Assembly: GCA_029688825.1 (NCBI GenBank)
Contig: JARUKX010000032.1
Coordinates: 1-45,706 of the forward strand
Direction of reading: 5' to 3'
Length of the DNA stretch: 45,706 nucleotides
From: Haloarculaceae archaeon H-GB1-1
GTDB lineage: Archaea; Halobacteriota; Halobacteria; Halobacteriales; Haloarculaceae
The notes under the pieces were generated by a model. That model searched no databases. It saw only the letters and a program-made list of their open reading frames with translations, and was not told where the DNA came from. Shown here piece after piece: positions 16,655 through 25,598 of the stretch. Each line of letters begins with the position of its first letter. Position 1 is the first letter of the stretch. Made by a program: the position numbers and the translations under genes.

Positions 16655-16770
16655 GTACCGACTCCGCAGGTCGCCTACCGCCGCTACGACCCCGGTAACG
16701 AGCAGGGCCAGCGCTGTGTCGAGGCCGTACTGCAAGAGACGTATCCGGGGTGGCGCACGCCGGCCGGTCA
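16655..16770 (+). pseudogene. Coding-like remnant in frame behind the SCP2 gene stop
   Basis: Immediately after the TGA at 16649-16651 the same frame stays open with biased codons. It encodes a plausible stretch including QVAYRRYDPGNEQGQRCVEA and QETYPGWRTP, before entering the end of the antisense DUF460 gene. No family is recognised. It could be the tail of a lost gene or a formerly longer reading frame; chance is not excluded. Confidence 0.3.
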
Positions 16771-16774
16771 CCAA

Positions 16775-18760
16775 TCAGTCGCTGTCGCCCCGGCCCGACG
16801 CCCGGTGTTCGCTGATGAGCCGGTCCAGTTGTTGCTCCTTGCGGTCGCGTTTGCGTTCCCTGGCGCGTTCCTCCCAGTCCTCGATGGCGGCTTCGACCTC
16901 CCGCTCGCGGGCGACGGCGAGTTCGTCGACCTCCTGCACGGTCACGTCGTCGGCGGGCGCGACCGGAATGTCGTGGTCGAACAGGATGCGGTCGGCGACG
17001 TCGGAGAGGCCGCCGCCGTTCCGCAGCACGACGCGGGGGTTCACGTCGGCCAGCCGGCGAGCAGTGCTCTCGCCGGCTCCCGACGCGTCCCGGAGCATGA
17101 TCACGTCGTCTTCGACGAGGCCGAACCGTTCGTCGGCGTCTTCGAGCGCGCCCTTCGTGAACTGCGAGACGATCTTCACGGGGACGAGGCCGGCCTGCTT
17201 CTCCGAGACGTCCGCGAAGTTGGAGTGGTCGAGCTTCCAGAGCGCTTTGAGGCGTTTCAGCTTGCGCTCCAGGTCGTCGTTTTCCGATTCCAGTTCCTCG
17301 ACCTTCCGCTCCAGTCGGTCGTTCTCGCGCTGGAGCCGCGTGACCTCGCGGGTCTTGCGTGCCTCCCGACGCTCTTCGCGGCGAGCCGTCGAGAGCTTCG
17401 CCTCGAAGTCGGCTATGGTCTCGTCCTTCTCGTCGATGGTCGATTCGAGCGACTCGACGTGGTCCTGCAGCCGTTCGACCTGGTCCTCCAGCGAGCGAAT
17501 CCGCTTCTCCTCCGCGCTCAGTTCGCGTGGCTGGTGCTGCTGGACGTCGTCCTCGTCCTCGTCGTCGGTCTCGGTCAGGTCCGCGAGGACGGCCTCGACG
17601 GATTCCTCACCGGCGACGACGCGGGCGATGACCGTCCCGACCCCGACCTGTGGCGGGACCTTCGAGGCGATGCGGTCGAACTGGTCTTCGTGGTCGTCGA
17701 AGGCGAAAAGCGCCGCGGCCATCGCGTCACGTTCGTGGTCGTTCTCGTAGCCCTCCTCCCGGGTCCGGTGTTGCTTCTCGTCGATCAGGAGGTCCCGCCG
17801 GGGCGTCCAGCCCGCCGCGTCGAAGCTCCGGCGTATCTTCTCCACCGTCTCGGGCATCGGCGTCACGTCCGCGGCGATGACGACGGGGCGACCGTGTTCG
17901 ACGATCCACTCGATGACGGCCGCCGTGTCGGCGGTCCGAGTGCTCAACACGTCGAGGACGCTCCCGTCGAGGCCGACCACCGCGACGGCCGTCGTCGTCC
18001 CGGGGTCGATCCCGACGACGACGTGGTCCCGTCGCTTCGCCAGCGGGCGGAACTCGATCCCGTCACGTCGCTCCCGTTCGATCTCCACGCGGACGTCGCC
18101 GGACCGGTTCGCGGAGACGGGGACGTCCTGTGGTCGGCCCTCGACCTCGAAGACGGCGTTGGCGAAGCCGCCGTACTTCTCGGTCACGTCGCGCTCGAAA
18201 TCGAGGCCGGCGTCGTCCAGCTTCCGCTCGACCTCGCGGGCGCGCTTCTTGACGTTGCCGTGGATGCGTCGCGTAAAGCGGTCCTCGCTCCACCCGCCGC
18301 TGCCGGTCGACCGGCCGCGGGAGACCTTCACCTCGGTGGTGTCGGTGAACGCGGAGACCTCCTGGCCCACGTTCGCGGCGGCGAGCCTGGCGGCGGCCTC
18401 GGCCTCCTGCATCGGATCCTTGCCGTAGGGGACGCCGTGGCGGCCGGCCACGCGAGAGAGCGGTTCGGGCCGCTCGGCTCCCGTCACCTGGACGAGCTTC
18501 GTCCCGGCGGGGAGCTGGCCGAGGAAGTACACGAGGGCGTCCTTGTCCTCGGCGAGTTCGTACATGTTGTCGGTCGCGACGATGGCCGGCTCGTCGCGGT
18601 CGATGCGGCGGCGGAGCTTCCGGTAGGAGACGACGTCCCGTTCGATTCCCTCCTCGGAGAGGACCACGAGCGCGTAGGAGGGGGCGTCACCGCGGACGTC
18701 GCCGCTCTGGACGTCCACGCCGAAGACGACCGCGTCGAGAGCGGACGTGCGGGCGTTCAC
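16775..18760 (-). CDS. DUF460 family protein with RuvC/RNase H-like core and coiled coil
   Basis: This 661-aa protein is conserved in archaea and has no settled function. The RNase H-like core shows VVVGIDPGTTTAVAVVG (D252), VVIAADVTPMP (D298) and ENDHERDAMAAAL (D341/D345), a RuvC-style acidic set. A coiled coil of about 100 residues (about 412-510) follows, then a C-terminal region with VVLRNGGGLSDVADRILFD and a highly charged tail. Nuclease activity on branched or structured nucleic acid is inferred. The GTG at 18760 (NARTSALDAVVFGVD) is the start because TATA-like ATTTATATC (minus, 18782-18790) sits 22-30 bp upstream, and longer versions would cross into the SDR gene. Confidence 0.85.
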   Translation of the reverse strand: MNARTSALDAVVFGVDVQSGDVRGDAPSYALVVLSEEGIERDVVSYRKLRRRIDRDEPAIVATDNMYELAEDKDALVYFLGQLPAGTKLVQVTGAERPEPLSRVAGRHGVPYGKDPMQEAEAAARLAAANVGQEVSAFTDTTEVKVSRGRSTGSGGWSEDRFTRRIHGNVKKRAREVERKLDDAGLDFERDVTEKYGGFANAVFEVEGRPQDVPVSANRSGDVRVEIERERRDGIEFRPLAKRRDHVVVGIDPGTTTAVAVVGLDGSVLDVLSTRTADTAAVIEWIVEHGRPVVIAADVTPMPETVEKIRRSFDAAGWTPRRDLLIDEKQHRTREEGYENDHERDAMAAALFAFDDHEDQFDRIASKVPPQVGVGTVIARVVAGEESVEAVLADLTETDDEDEDDVQQHQPRELSAEEKRIRSLEDQVERLQDHVESLESTIDEKDETIADFEAKLSTARREERREARKTREVTRLQRENDRLERKVEELESENDDLERKLKRLKALWKLDHSNFADVSEKQAGLVPVKIVSQFTKGALEDADERFGLVEDDVIMLRDASGAGESTARRLADVNPRVVLRNGGGLSDVADRILFDHDIPVAPADDVTVQEVDELAVAREREVEAAIEDWEERARERKRDRKEQQLDRLISEHRASGRGDSD

Positions 18761-18781
18761 GCCTTCGCGTAGGCGCGAGCG

Positions 18782-18790
18782 GGATATAAA
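18782..18790 (-). promoter_or_regulatory. TATA box of the DUF460 gene
   Basis: Minus-strand ATTTATATC is centred 26 bp before the GTG at 18760. This fits a leaderless mRNA and supports that start codon. Confidence 0.65.
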
Positions 18791-18862
18791 TCCACGGCGC
18801 GCCGAACGGAACCGCGTCACTCGACCGCCACGGCGAAGTCCGCCTCCCCCGTAGTGTCGGTC

Positions 18863-19774
18863 ATGGGCTCTCACTCGCTCGACGGTGCAGTCGTCCTCGT
18901 CACGGGCGCGACCAGTGGCATCGGCGAAGCGACCGCCCGCGGACTCGCCGAACGGGGTGCGACGGTCCTGCTCCACGGTCGCGACCGACGGAAGGGCGAG
19001 CGCGTCGTCGACCGGCTCGCCGCCGAGACCGGGGCGGACGACCTCGCGCTGTACACGGCCGACTTCGCCGACCTCGACGCGGTGCGCTCGCTGGCCGACG
19101 CGGTCCTCGCCGACTACGATCGGCTGGACGTGCTCGTCAACAACGCGGGCACCTGGCAGGAGAAACGGCGGCTCACCGACGACGGTATCGAGTACACGTT
19201 CGCCGTCAATCACTTCGCGCCGTTCCTCCTGACCGCGCTCCTCCGCGGGCGGCTGGCGGCCTCGGGGACCGTGGCATCGGACGCGAGCCCACCGGACGGC
19301 CCTTCGCGGGTCGTCACGGTCTCCTCGGGACTACACAGCCGTGCGACGATGGACTTCGACGCGATTCGTGGCCCGGACGGGCCGGCCGGAATCGACGCGT
19401 ACGCAACCTCGAAGCTGGCGAACGTGCTGTTCACGTCCGAACTCGCCCGCCGACTTCCCAAAACTGTGACCGCGAACTGTCTCCATCCCGGCGTGGTCCC
19501 GAGTACGGCGCTCGCGAGAGCGGGGAGCGGGCTCTCACGGCTCGTCTGGAAGGCCATGGGAGTCGTCGGGTCGCTGGTCCCGTTCGGTCCCGTGGACTCG
19601 GCGGCCGAGGCGGCCCGGACCTCCATCTACCTCGCCTCGTCGCCCGACGTGGCCGACGTGACCGGCGAGTACTTCGTCGACTGCCAGCCGCGTCGCTCGT
19701 CGGCCGAGTCGCGCGACCGCGAGACACAGCGGCGGCTCTGGGAGGTGAGCGAGGCCCTGGTCGGTCTAGAGTAG
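18863..19774 (+). CDS. Short-chain dehydrogenase/reductase (SDR)
   Basis: This 303-aa Rossmann-fold oxidoreductase has the cofactor motif TGATSGIG near the N-terminus, [12 protein letters not shown] with the catalytic serine, and YATSK supplying the Tyr/Lys pair. The arrangement resembles the retinol dehydrogenase/WWOX-like SDR group; the substrate is unknown. A basic residue after the second strand (HGRDRRKGE) hints at NADP. The ATG at 18863 is preferred over a GTG at 18854. Its last 9 bases overlap the convergent transducer gene. Confidence 0.92.
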   Translation: MGSHSLDGAVVLVTGATSGIGEATARGLAERGATVLLHGRDRRKGERVVDRLAAETGADDLALYTADFADLDAVRSLADAVLADYDRLDVLVNNAGTWQEKRRLTDDGIEYTFAVNHFAPFLLTALLRGRLAASGTVASDASPPDGPSRVVTVSSGLHSRATMDFDAIRGPDGPAGIDAYATSKLANVLFTSELARRLPKTVTANCLHPGVVPSTALARAGSGLSRLVWKAMGVVGSLVPFGPVDSAAEAARTSIYLASSPDVADVTGEYFVDCQPRRSSAESRDRETQRRLWEVSEALVGLE

Positions 19775-22036
19775 GCCGTTCGTCTCCAAATGTTCCCGTG
19801 CGACGACGCGCGGGTCCTTCTTCCCGATCTTCACCTGCCGAACCAACTGTCGCATCTCCTCCGCCGTCTCGATCGTCGGCGAGATGCGATTGACCGTGTC
19901 GACGAGGGACGGATGGGTGCGGGCCGCCTCGCCGCGGACGAGCGGGACCGGGCGGTAGAAGAAGAAGTAGTTGTCCGGGTCTGCCAGGGGCTGGAGGTCG
20001 TGGACGTCGATCCAGGCGTCGGCGAGCAGTCCCTGCACCATGTCGACGTTCCCCGTGTCGATCGTCTCGTATCGCTGCGCTGCCTCCTCGTAGGCGACGG
20101 AGTTCGCTTGGATCGCTTCGACGGCGTCGTCGGGGAAGTCGTAGAGTGCTGCGAGGCCGGAGAGCCCGTCCGACCGGTCGCGGAAGTCGGGGTCGTACGC
20201 CATCGACAGGTCGTTGCCAGCACGGACGTACGCCGCGAGGTCCGGCAAGGAGTGGACGTCCTGCTCCTCACACCAGACCCGGCGTGGCGACAGTGCCCAG
20301 GTGTTGTTCATTCTGGTCGCCTCCCCGAGGACGAGGTCGTACTTCGACTCGACGGCTTTGGCCTTGCGATAGACCTCTGCGGCGTCGTCGACGGACGACT
20401 CGTCACCGACGAACTGCCGCAGCACCGTGCCGTCGTACGACCAGTAGAGGTCCGTCTCGCCACTCGTCACCGCTTCGAAGTTCTCCTGCATCCGTCCCAT
20501 CTGAACCTTGGCGACGGGGGAGACGTCGGTCGTCTCCTCGAGTAGCTCGTAGGTCATGTACGCCAGCAGGACGTTCGACTGGAACATCTTCGAGCCGATG
20601 ACGACCGTCTCGCCCGTGGCCTCCCTTCGACTCGTTCGGGCCTCGGCGCTACTCGCACGCTGGACTGCCTGGTGGTCGGCGTCGAGTTCGAAGGCGTCGA
20701 GTTCCTCGCGGAGGAAGGTGACCTGTCCGGAGAGTTCCTTGATGGAGGAGACGACGGAACCGAACTGCTCCTGATGGTTCGCCATCGCGTCGACGACGCT
20801 GTCGGTCTCCTCGGCGGTGGTCTCGGAGAGGTCGGCGACCTCGTCGGCCATCTGGGAGACCTCCTGTGCGGTCCCGGCCTGCTCGTTGGTGGCGTGTTTG
20901 ATCTCCTGAACCCCGTCGTTGGTCTCTTTGGCCTGTTCAGCGATGCCGCTGAGTGCCTCCAGCGCCTCGTCGACCGTCTTCGAGCCGGTTTCGACGCTCT
21001 CGCTGACGTCGGCCATTCCGTCGGCGGTCTCCTCACTCTGGGCGCGGATGTCCTGGATGAGCGTCTCTATCTCCTCGGCGGCGTCCTTCGTCTCCTCGGC
21101 GAGCGATTTCACCTCGTCTGCGACGACGGCGAAGCCGGCCCCTTCCTCGCCGGCACGCGCGGCCTCGATGTTGGCGTTGAGCGCGAGGATGTTGGTCTGC
21201 TCGGCGATGTCGGTGATGAACTCGACGATGTCGCCGATCTCCGCCATGTAGTCGGTGAGTTCGTCGACCGAGTCGCGGGCGCGTTCCGTCTGTTCCTCGA
21301 TCTGGTCGAGTTCGTCGATGGCCTGTTCGGCAGATTCCTGGCCCTCCTCACCGCGGTCGGCGGTCTGCTCGGCCATCAGCGCGACGTTCTCGGCGGTGGA
21401 GGTGATCTCCTCGATGGTCGCAGAGAGGTTCGACATCTCCGCGGAGACCGTCTCGATCTTCTCGCGCTGCTCGTCGGTCGCGTCGTTGATGTTCGCGGTC
21501 GAATCGTTGACCCGTTCGGCCTCTTTGCGGACGTCTTCCGCGACGGTCGTCGCGCTCTCGCTCGCCTCGTCGACCTCCTCGGCGAACTCCTGTGCTGTCG
21601 CGAGGGTTCGTGCTAGCTCCGTCCGCATGCCGTCGAACGAGTCGGCCATCTCCGCGACCACCTCCTCCGAGGCGTCGAGGTCGAGCGTTCGCGTGAGGTC
21701 GCCGTCGGCGGCGGCCGCCATCCCTTCGGTCAGCTCTTCCATCGCCGTCCGGAGGTCGTCGACCGTCTCTTCGGCCTCCTGCTTTTCGGCACGCAGCCGC
21801 TCGTTCTCGGCTTCGAGTTCCGCCAGGCGCTCCTCGGGGGAGACCGCCGTTCCGCCGTCTGTGACGAGACGGCTCTCGGCCACACCGCTCCCGTTCGATG
21901 CGGAACGTCCGTCCCGTCGTCGACTCTCCTCGGAGTCTCTAGCGGCACATCGTCCTCTCCTGCCACTGTCGGTGGGCCCAAGTGGGGCCGGCTCCACCTC
22001 GAATCCGTTCCGTCGTGATGGGGGTCGTTCTGTCAT
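19766..22036 (-). CDS. Soluble chemotaxis transducer fused to a glycine-betaine-type binding domain
   Basis: This 756-aa fusion has no transmembrane helix or signal peptide. A basic/disordered start (1-60) is followed by a coiled coil (about 65-105), a HAMP-like stretch (about 100-150), and a long methyl-accepting helical hairpin. The CheA/CheW-binding tip is [20 protein letters not shown] at about 276-295. Residues about 476-756 are an OpuAC/ProX-like substrate-binding domain, with [30 protein letters not shown] and [18 protein letters not shown]. It probably reports a compatible-solute-like ligand to the motor, but the binding domain appears cytoplasmic, which is unusual. A truncated relative of that domain is encoded directly upstream. 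Confidence 0.9.
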   Translation of the reverse strand: MTERPPSRRNGFEVEPAPLGPTDSGRRGRCAARDSEESRRRDGRSASNGSGVAESRLVTDGGTAVSPEERLAELEAENERLRAEKQEAEETVDDLRTAMEELTEGMAAAADGDLTRTLDLDASEEVVAEMADSFDGMRTELARTLATAQEFAEEVDEASESATTVAEDVRKEAERVNDSTANINDATDEQREKIETVSAEMSNLSATIEEITSTAENVALMAEQTADRGEEGQESAEQAIDELDQIEEQTERARDSVDELTDYMAEIGDIVEFITDIAEQTNILALNANIEAARAGEEGAGFAVVADEVKSLAEETKDAAEEIETLIQDIRAQSEETADGMADVSESVETGSKTVDEALEALSGIAEQAKETNDGVQEIKHATNEQAGTAQEVSQMADEVADLSETTAEETDSVVDAMANHQEQFGSVVSSIKELSGQVTFLREELDAFELDADHQAVQRASSAEARTSRREATGETVVIGSKMFQSNVLLAYMTYELLEETTDVSPVAKVQMGRMQENFEAVTSGETDLYWSYDGTVLRQFVGDESSVDDAAEVYRKAKAVESKYDLVLGEATRMNNTWALSPRRVWCEEQDVHSLPDLAAYVRAGNDLSMAYDPDFRDRSDGLSGLAALYDFPDDAVEAIQANSVAYEEAAQRYETIDTGNVDMVQGLLADAWIDVHDLQPLADPDNYFFFYRPVPLVRGEAARTHPSLVDTVNRISPTIETAEEMRQLVRQVKIGKKDPRVVAREHLETNGLL

Positions 22037-22150
22037 GGTGAGATGACCTGGCGTTTACAGATATTGTGTGGCTTGTTCCCGCTAATCAATGTACCTTCCC
22101 TGCTATCGAATCTAATAACGAGTATGTCTGGTCAGAGGGACGGGACGGTG

Positions 22151-22826
22151 TCAGAGCAATCCGCTGGACGCCAGATGCTCTCGGGCGACGATCCGCGGGT
22201 CCTTGTTGCCGACCTTGACCTGGCGAACGAGCTTGCGCATCTCGCTCGCGTCCCCGAGTGTCGGGCCGATTGCGTCGAGCGTGTCGATCAGTTCGGGATG
22301 CTCCGTGGCCGTCCGCCCGTTCACCATCGGGGCGGGGTTGTATATCGGGAAGAAGTTGTCGGGGTCGGCGAGGATGTCCAGGTCGTGAACGTCGATCCAG
22401 GCGTCGACGGTGAGCCCCTGGATGAGGTCGACGTCCGGCGTCGTGATCTGCTCGTACCGCGTTTCGGTGTTCTCGACCGTCCGGGTGTTCTCGATGAGCG
22501 CCGACTGGACGTCCTCGGGGACCTCGTAGGAATCGAGGAATCCCCGCCAGCCGTCGGAGCGGTCGCGGAAGTCGCTCTCTACGGCGACCGTCACGTCGTC
22601 GTCGCCGGCTTTCACCGCCGACGCCAGCGCCGAGAGCGAGTCGATTCCGAGGGCTGCGACGAGCCCCCAGAGTCCTCCCTGCGTTAGCAGGCTCGGGTCC
22701 CCAGCGAACCGCGCACCTGCGACGACGACCGTCGCCGCAGCGAAGCCCACTCCCACCGGGCCCAGATCGTCCGAGATGCTTCGGTTGTACCCATGTAGTA
22801 TCCTCTCGCTTGTGTGGCTGTCTCAT
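22151..22826 (-). pseudogene. Truncated glycine-betaine-type binding protein
   Basis: The frame open from a GTG at 22756 to 22151 encodes 201 aa. Its last about 145 residues match the C-terminal half of the transducer's binding domain ([49 protein letters not shown]). The N-terminal lobe is missing. Upstream, an ATG at 22824-22826 has a good ribosome-binding site (minus GGAGGA, 5 nt away) but is in a different frame, and the frame of the conserved part meets a TGA at about 22825. This points to a deletion plus frameshift of a former gene. A translated half-domain protein starting at 22756 is the alternative. Confidence 0.7.
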
Positions 22827-22906
22827 ACACTCCTCCTTAACCTTGCTTCCGTGGTTATCACTGTCGATAACAACTGGGCAGAACAGCGATCGTGTTCACG
22901 AAGGGC

Positions 22907-23830
22907 TCAGGAATCGGGGAACTCGACCTCGACCTGCTGGCCGTCGTCGGCGACGAACGCATCGCCGTCGAACACGTCCTGCGCTTCCGCTTCGAGGGTG
23001 GAGACATCTCCCGCGTACCGCGTCGAGACGTGGGTGAGCGCCAGTCGGGCTACGTTCGCCCGGTTCGCGATCTCAGCGGCCTGTGCGGCCGTCGAGTGGG
23101 CGGTCTTCGCCGCCCGCTCGGCACGGTCGCTGGCGAACGTCGCGTCGTGGACGAGCAGGTCCGCGCCCTCGGCGGCCTCGACGACGGTGTCGGTCGGCAT
23201 CGTATCGCCGGTGTAGACCACCGTGCGGCCGGGCCGTGACGGACCCACGACCTGCTCGGGCTGTATCACTCGTCCGTCGTCCAGTTCGACGGCCTGGCCA
23301 TCGTGGAGCTTCGAGTACTCGGGTCCGGGGGAAATGCCGAGTTCCTCCTCGGCCTTCTCGCGGTCGAAGCGACCCTTGCGGTCGTCTTCGACGAGCGCGT
23401 ATCCGACGGCGTTCGTTCGATGGGCCGTCTCGAACGCTTCGACGACGTACTCTTCCCGGTCGAGGGCGACGTCGCCCGGCCCCACCTCGTTGATCCGGAC
23501 GGGGAAGGAGACACCGTTGCCGGTCACGCCGACCAGATCTTCGATGCGGCCGCGCGTGCCGCGGGGGACGTGCAGGGCGACCGCCTCGTCGCGGTCGTTG
23601 AAGTCCCACGTCTGCAGGAGACCCGGCAGACCGAGCACGTGGTCGCCGTGGAGATGCGTCACGAAGATGTGTTCGGCGGCGAATCCCGTGCGGTATCGCA
23701 TCATCTGTCGCTGGGTCCCCTCGCCACAGTCGAACAACAACCGGTCACCTTCGCGGTTGACCATGATGGCGCTGGTGTTGCGCTCCGTCGTCGGCACGGC
23801 CCCGCTGGTCCCGAGAAACGTCACCCGCAT
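22907..23830 (-). CDS. rnz: Ribonuclease Z (tRNA 3' endonuclease)
   Basis: This metallo-beta-lactamase-fold enzyme removes 3' trailers from pre-tRNAs. The 307-aa length is that of the short (RNase Z-S) form. Zinc ligands are visible in THLHGDHVLGLPG (58-70), in YTGDTM and in HDATFASD. The later ALTHVSTRY holds the final histidine. It lies 42 bp downstream of the HTH regulator gene and may belong to an AbrB-HTH-rnz operon. Confidence 0.97.
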   Translation of the reverse strand: MRVTFLGTSGAVPTTERNTSAIMVNREGDRLLFDCGEGTQRQMMRYRTGFAAEHIFVTHLHGDHVLGLPGLLQTWDFNDRDEAVALHVPRGTRGRIEDLVGVTGNGVSFPVRINEVGPGDVALDREEYVVEAFETAHRTNAVGYALVEDDRKGRFDREKAEEELGISPGPEYSKLHDGQAVELDDGRVIQPEQVVGPSRPGRTVVYTGDTMPTDTVVEAAEGADLLVHDATFASDRAERAAKTAHSTAAQAAEIANRANVARLALTHVSTRYAGDVSTLEAEAQDVFDGDAFVADDGQQVEVEFPDS

Positions 23831-23872
23831 GCTCGTCCGTCCACGGTGGAGGGATAAACGACCTTCGAATCG

Positions 23873-24205
23873 CTAGAACAGACCGACTTCGTCGTCGCCG
23901 ACCGCGAGACAGACGTCCGAGATTCGCGAGCTGTACTCGCTCGGGTGCTTTCCGTTGGGGCTGAGCCTGACGGATTCCTCGATCAGCGCGGCGTCGAGCA
24001 TCCGGTTCAGGTGCCGGTACAGCGTCGAGAGCGGGACGTCCGCCTCCGTCGCGAGTTCGGCCGCCGTCCGGGGGTTGTCCTGTAACACCTTCAGAACGGT
24101 CCGGCACTGCTCGTTCCCCAGCACGGTGAACACCTTCTCCGCGTCGAACTGCTCGCGTGCCTCCCGGGCACGTTCGAGGCCGGAGACGGCCATTTCGAGC
24201 GGCAT
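23873..24205 (-). CDS. Winged-helix transcriptional regulator, ArsR-like
   Basis: This 110-aa protein has a clear winged helix: EKVFTVLGNEQCRTVLKVL, TAAELATEADVPLSTLYRHL (recognition helix), and the wing LIEESVRLSPNGKHPSEY. The ATG at 24205 (MPLEMAVSGLERARE) overlaps the stop of the AbrB-like gene by one base (TAATG), so the pair is translationally coupled. No metal-binding cysteine motif typical of ArsR sensors is present. The target is unknown; autoregulation of the AbrB-HTH pair is plausible. Confidence 0.88.
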   Translation of the reverse strand: MPLEMAVSGLERAREAREQFDAEKVFTVLGNEQCRTVLKVLQDNPRTAAELATEADVPLSTLYRHLNRMLDAALIEESVRLSPNGKHPSEYSSRISDVCLAVGDDEVGLF

Positions 24206-24363
24206 TACTCTGCCTCCTCGTCGACCTTCTTCCGGACGACGACCTCTCCATCCTCGACGAACCATTCGATCCGGTCGCCGGACTCGACGGTCAGGTAATT
24301 GCGAACGGATTCCGGGACGGTCGTCAGGTTGGAGTTGAGTTTGGTGTCTGTGAGTAATCCCAT
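24205..24363 (-). CDS. AbrB/SpoVT-type small DNA-binding protein, 52 aa
   Basis: The short gene encodes a swapped-hairpin AbrB-like domain: KLNSNLTTVPESVRNYLTVE followed by GDRIEWFVEDGEVVVRKK. The order TTVPESVRNYL, then SGDRIEW, is the classic pattern of this fold. The ATG at 24363 is 25 bp from a TATA box (minus TTTATAATAG, 24383-24392), so the mRNA is probably leaderless. The stop overlaps the next ATG (TAATG). It may be a repressor or antitoxin-like partner, but no toxin is adjacent. Confidence 0.85.
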   Translation of the reverse strand: MGLLTDTKLNSNLTTVPESVRNYLTVESGDRIEWFVEDGEVVVRKKVDEEAE

Positions 24364-24585
24364 AGTAAGAGATTGTTCTATACTATTATAAAACTATCTG
24401 TTGGGTTGTTTCTTAGTAGTACACAGCTAATTTCTTACTAAGTGCCTGATTATGTCCCTCCCTATCTCGGACGGTCAGTCGTCGAGTGACGGCCGAGAAA
24501 TCGCCAGCGGGCGGTCGAATGCGAGTGCCAGACTGACGACGGGCCTTCCCTAATGCTTATGGGTAACGCGTAGCATACTGAAGGC
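24364..24585. promoter_or_regulatory. AT-rich divergent promoter region
   Basis: The first about 90 bp are strikingly AT-rich compared with the surroundings. They hold the TATA box of the AbrB gene (24383-24392) and a 7-bp inverted repeat, CTTAGTA (24412-24418) with TACTAAG (24436-24442), a likely operator. The right end has GCTTATGGG (24555-24563), about 27 bp before the TrkA-type gene. Confidence 0.55.
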
Positions 24586-25254
24586 ATGAAGTACGTCATC
24601 GTCGGCTTCGGCCGGGTCGGACAGCGAACCGCCCGAACGCTGCGGACCGAGGGCCACGACCTTTTCATCGTCGAACTGGATCCCGACAAGGCCAGACGTG
24701 CCCGCAAGGAAGGGTTCGACGTCGTCGGGGGTGACGGCTCCCAGGAGGAGGTGCTGATCGAGGCCGGTATCGAAGACGCCGACGCCATCGGCGCGCTCAG
24801 CGGCGATCTCAACACCAACTTCTCCGCCTGCATGGTCGGCAAGCATTACGGCTGTCGAACCATCATGCGCATCGACGAGGACTACAGAGAGGAGATCTAC
24901 GAGAAGTACGCCGAGGACGTCGACGAGGTCATCTATCCCGAACGCGTGGGCGCGGCCGGGGCGAAGACGGCCCTCCTCGGCGGTGACTTCAACGTCCTCG
25001 CCGATCTCACGGAACAGCTCTCCGTGGGAACCGTCTCCATCCCCGACGGGTCGCCGGTCGTCGGCAAGCGGGTCGTCGAGATCGACCTCCCCGGCGACGC
25101 TCGCATCTACGCACACGGTCGGCGAGACGAGTCGATGTCGATTCCGCTCCCGAAGGACGTCATCGAGGCCGGTGACAGCCTCGCGATCACCGCGACGCCT
25201 CAGGACATCGACGCCATCCGGGCACAGCTCAGAGGCGAGCAAGCGGCGACCTGA
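24586..25254 (+). CDS. TrkA-type NAD-binding/RCK potassium regulatory protein
   Basis: This 222-aa protein has an N-terminal Rossmann RCK domain (MKYVIVGFGRVGQRTARTL, dinucleotide motif GFGRVG at 7-12; IVELD at the end of strand 2). A C-terminal TrkA-C domain (about 140-222, VGTVSIPDGSPVVGKRV) follows. Such proteins gate Trk or Kch-type K+ channels in response to nucleotides, a central need of salt-in halophiles. No channel gene is adjacent. The start is firm: the Rossmann strand begins at the ATG. Confidence 0.93.
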   Translation: MKYVIVGFGRVGQRTARTLRTEGHDLFIVELDPDKARRARKEGFDVVGGDGSQEEVLIEAGIEDADAIGALSGDLNTNFSACMVGKHYGCRTIMRIDEDYREEIYEKYAEDVDEVIYPERVGAAGAKTALLGGDFNVLADLTEQLSVGTVSIPDGSPVVGKRVVEIDLPGDARIYAHGRRDESMSIPLPKDVIEAGDSLAITATPQDIDAIRAQLRGEQAAT

Positions 25255-25499
25255 GCAGTCCTCGACGGTGCAGATTGCGAGAAAGACTCGGGGCGCGCCA
25301 ATGGGAGGATGAGGCCAATCACTCACGGCACCGGCGCGGGTCGGATCCACGGCGAGGGCCGTCGACGCCGACCGCGATAGCCGAGCCAGACAAGTGGTGC
25401 GCGCCCGTGCGATGTCTGACCTGCCCACGGTATAAATCCGCGTCAGACGGCCGTCACACTCCCGACCCGCTTTTCACGCATCGAGTCGAACCATCCGCT
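25255..25499. other. Intergenic region with a TATA box, no gene seen
   Basis: No gene, tRNA or strong hairpin is recognised. TATAAAT at 25431-25437 is a plausible promoter for the small gene at 25500, implying a leader of about 35-40 nt. Confidence 0.4.
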
Positions 25500-25598
25500 A
25501 TGAGCACCTGGGGAAGCCTGTTCGAGCGCGCCGAGGAGTACGACGCCACGATCGAAGCCGTCCGCGAATCGCTCGACGACCGACGGAACGATGCCTGA
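25500..25598 (+). CDS. Very small acidic protein, 32 aa, coupled to the PIN-like gene
   Basis: The ORF begins MSTWGSLFERAEEYD and is mostly an amphipathic, acidic helix ending DDRRNDA. It overlaps the start of the next gene by 8 bases, so its translation would feed that of the downstream gene. The codon choice and tight coupling argue that it is real. I do not recognise a named family. It could be a partner of the downstream protein (inference). Confidence 0.6.
   Translation: MSTWGSLFERAEEYDATIEAVRESLDDRRNDA

Noticed and set aside
16805-18772. 655-codon plus-strand frame opposite the DUF460 gene
   Set aside because: The minus-strand product has RNase H motifs, a TATA box and a coherent coiled coil; the plus frame is its shadow.
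18854-18862. GTG at 18854 as the start of the SDR gene
   Set aside because: The ATG at 18863 is closer to the conserved Rossmann strand; the three extra residues bring no support.
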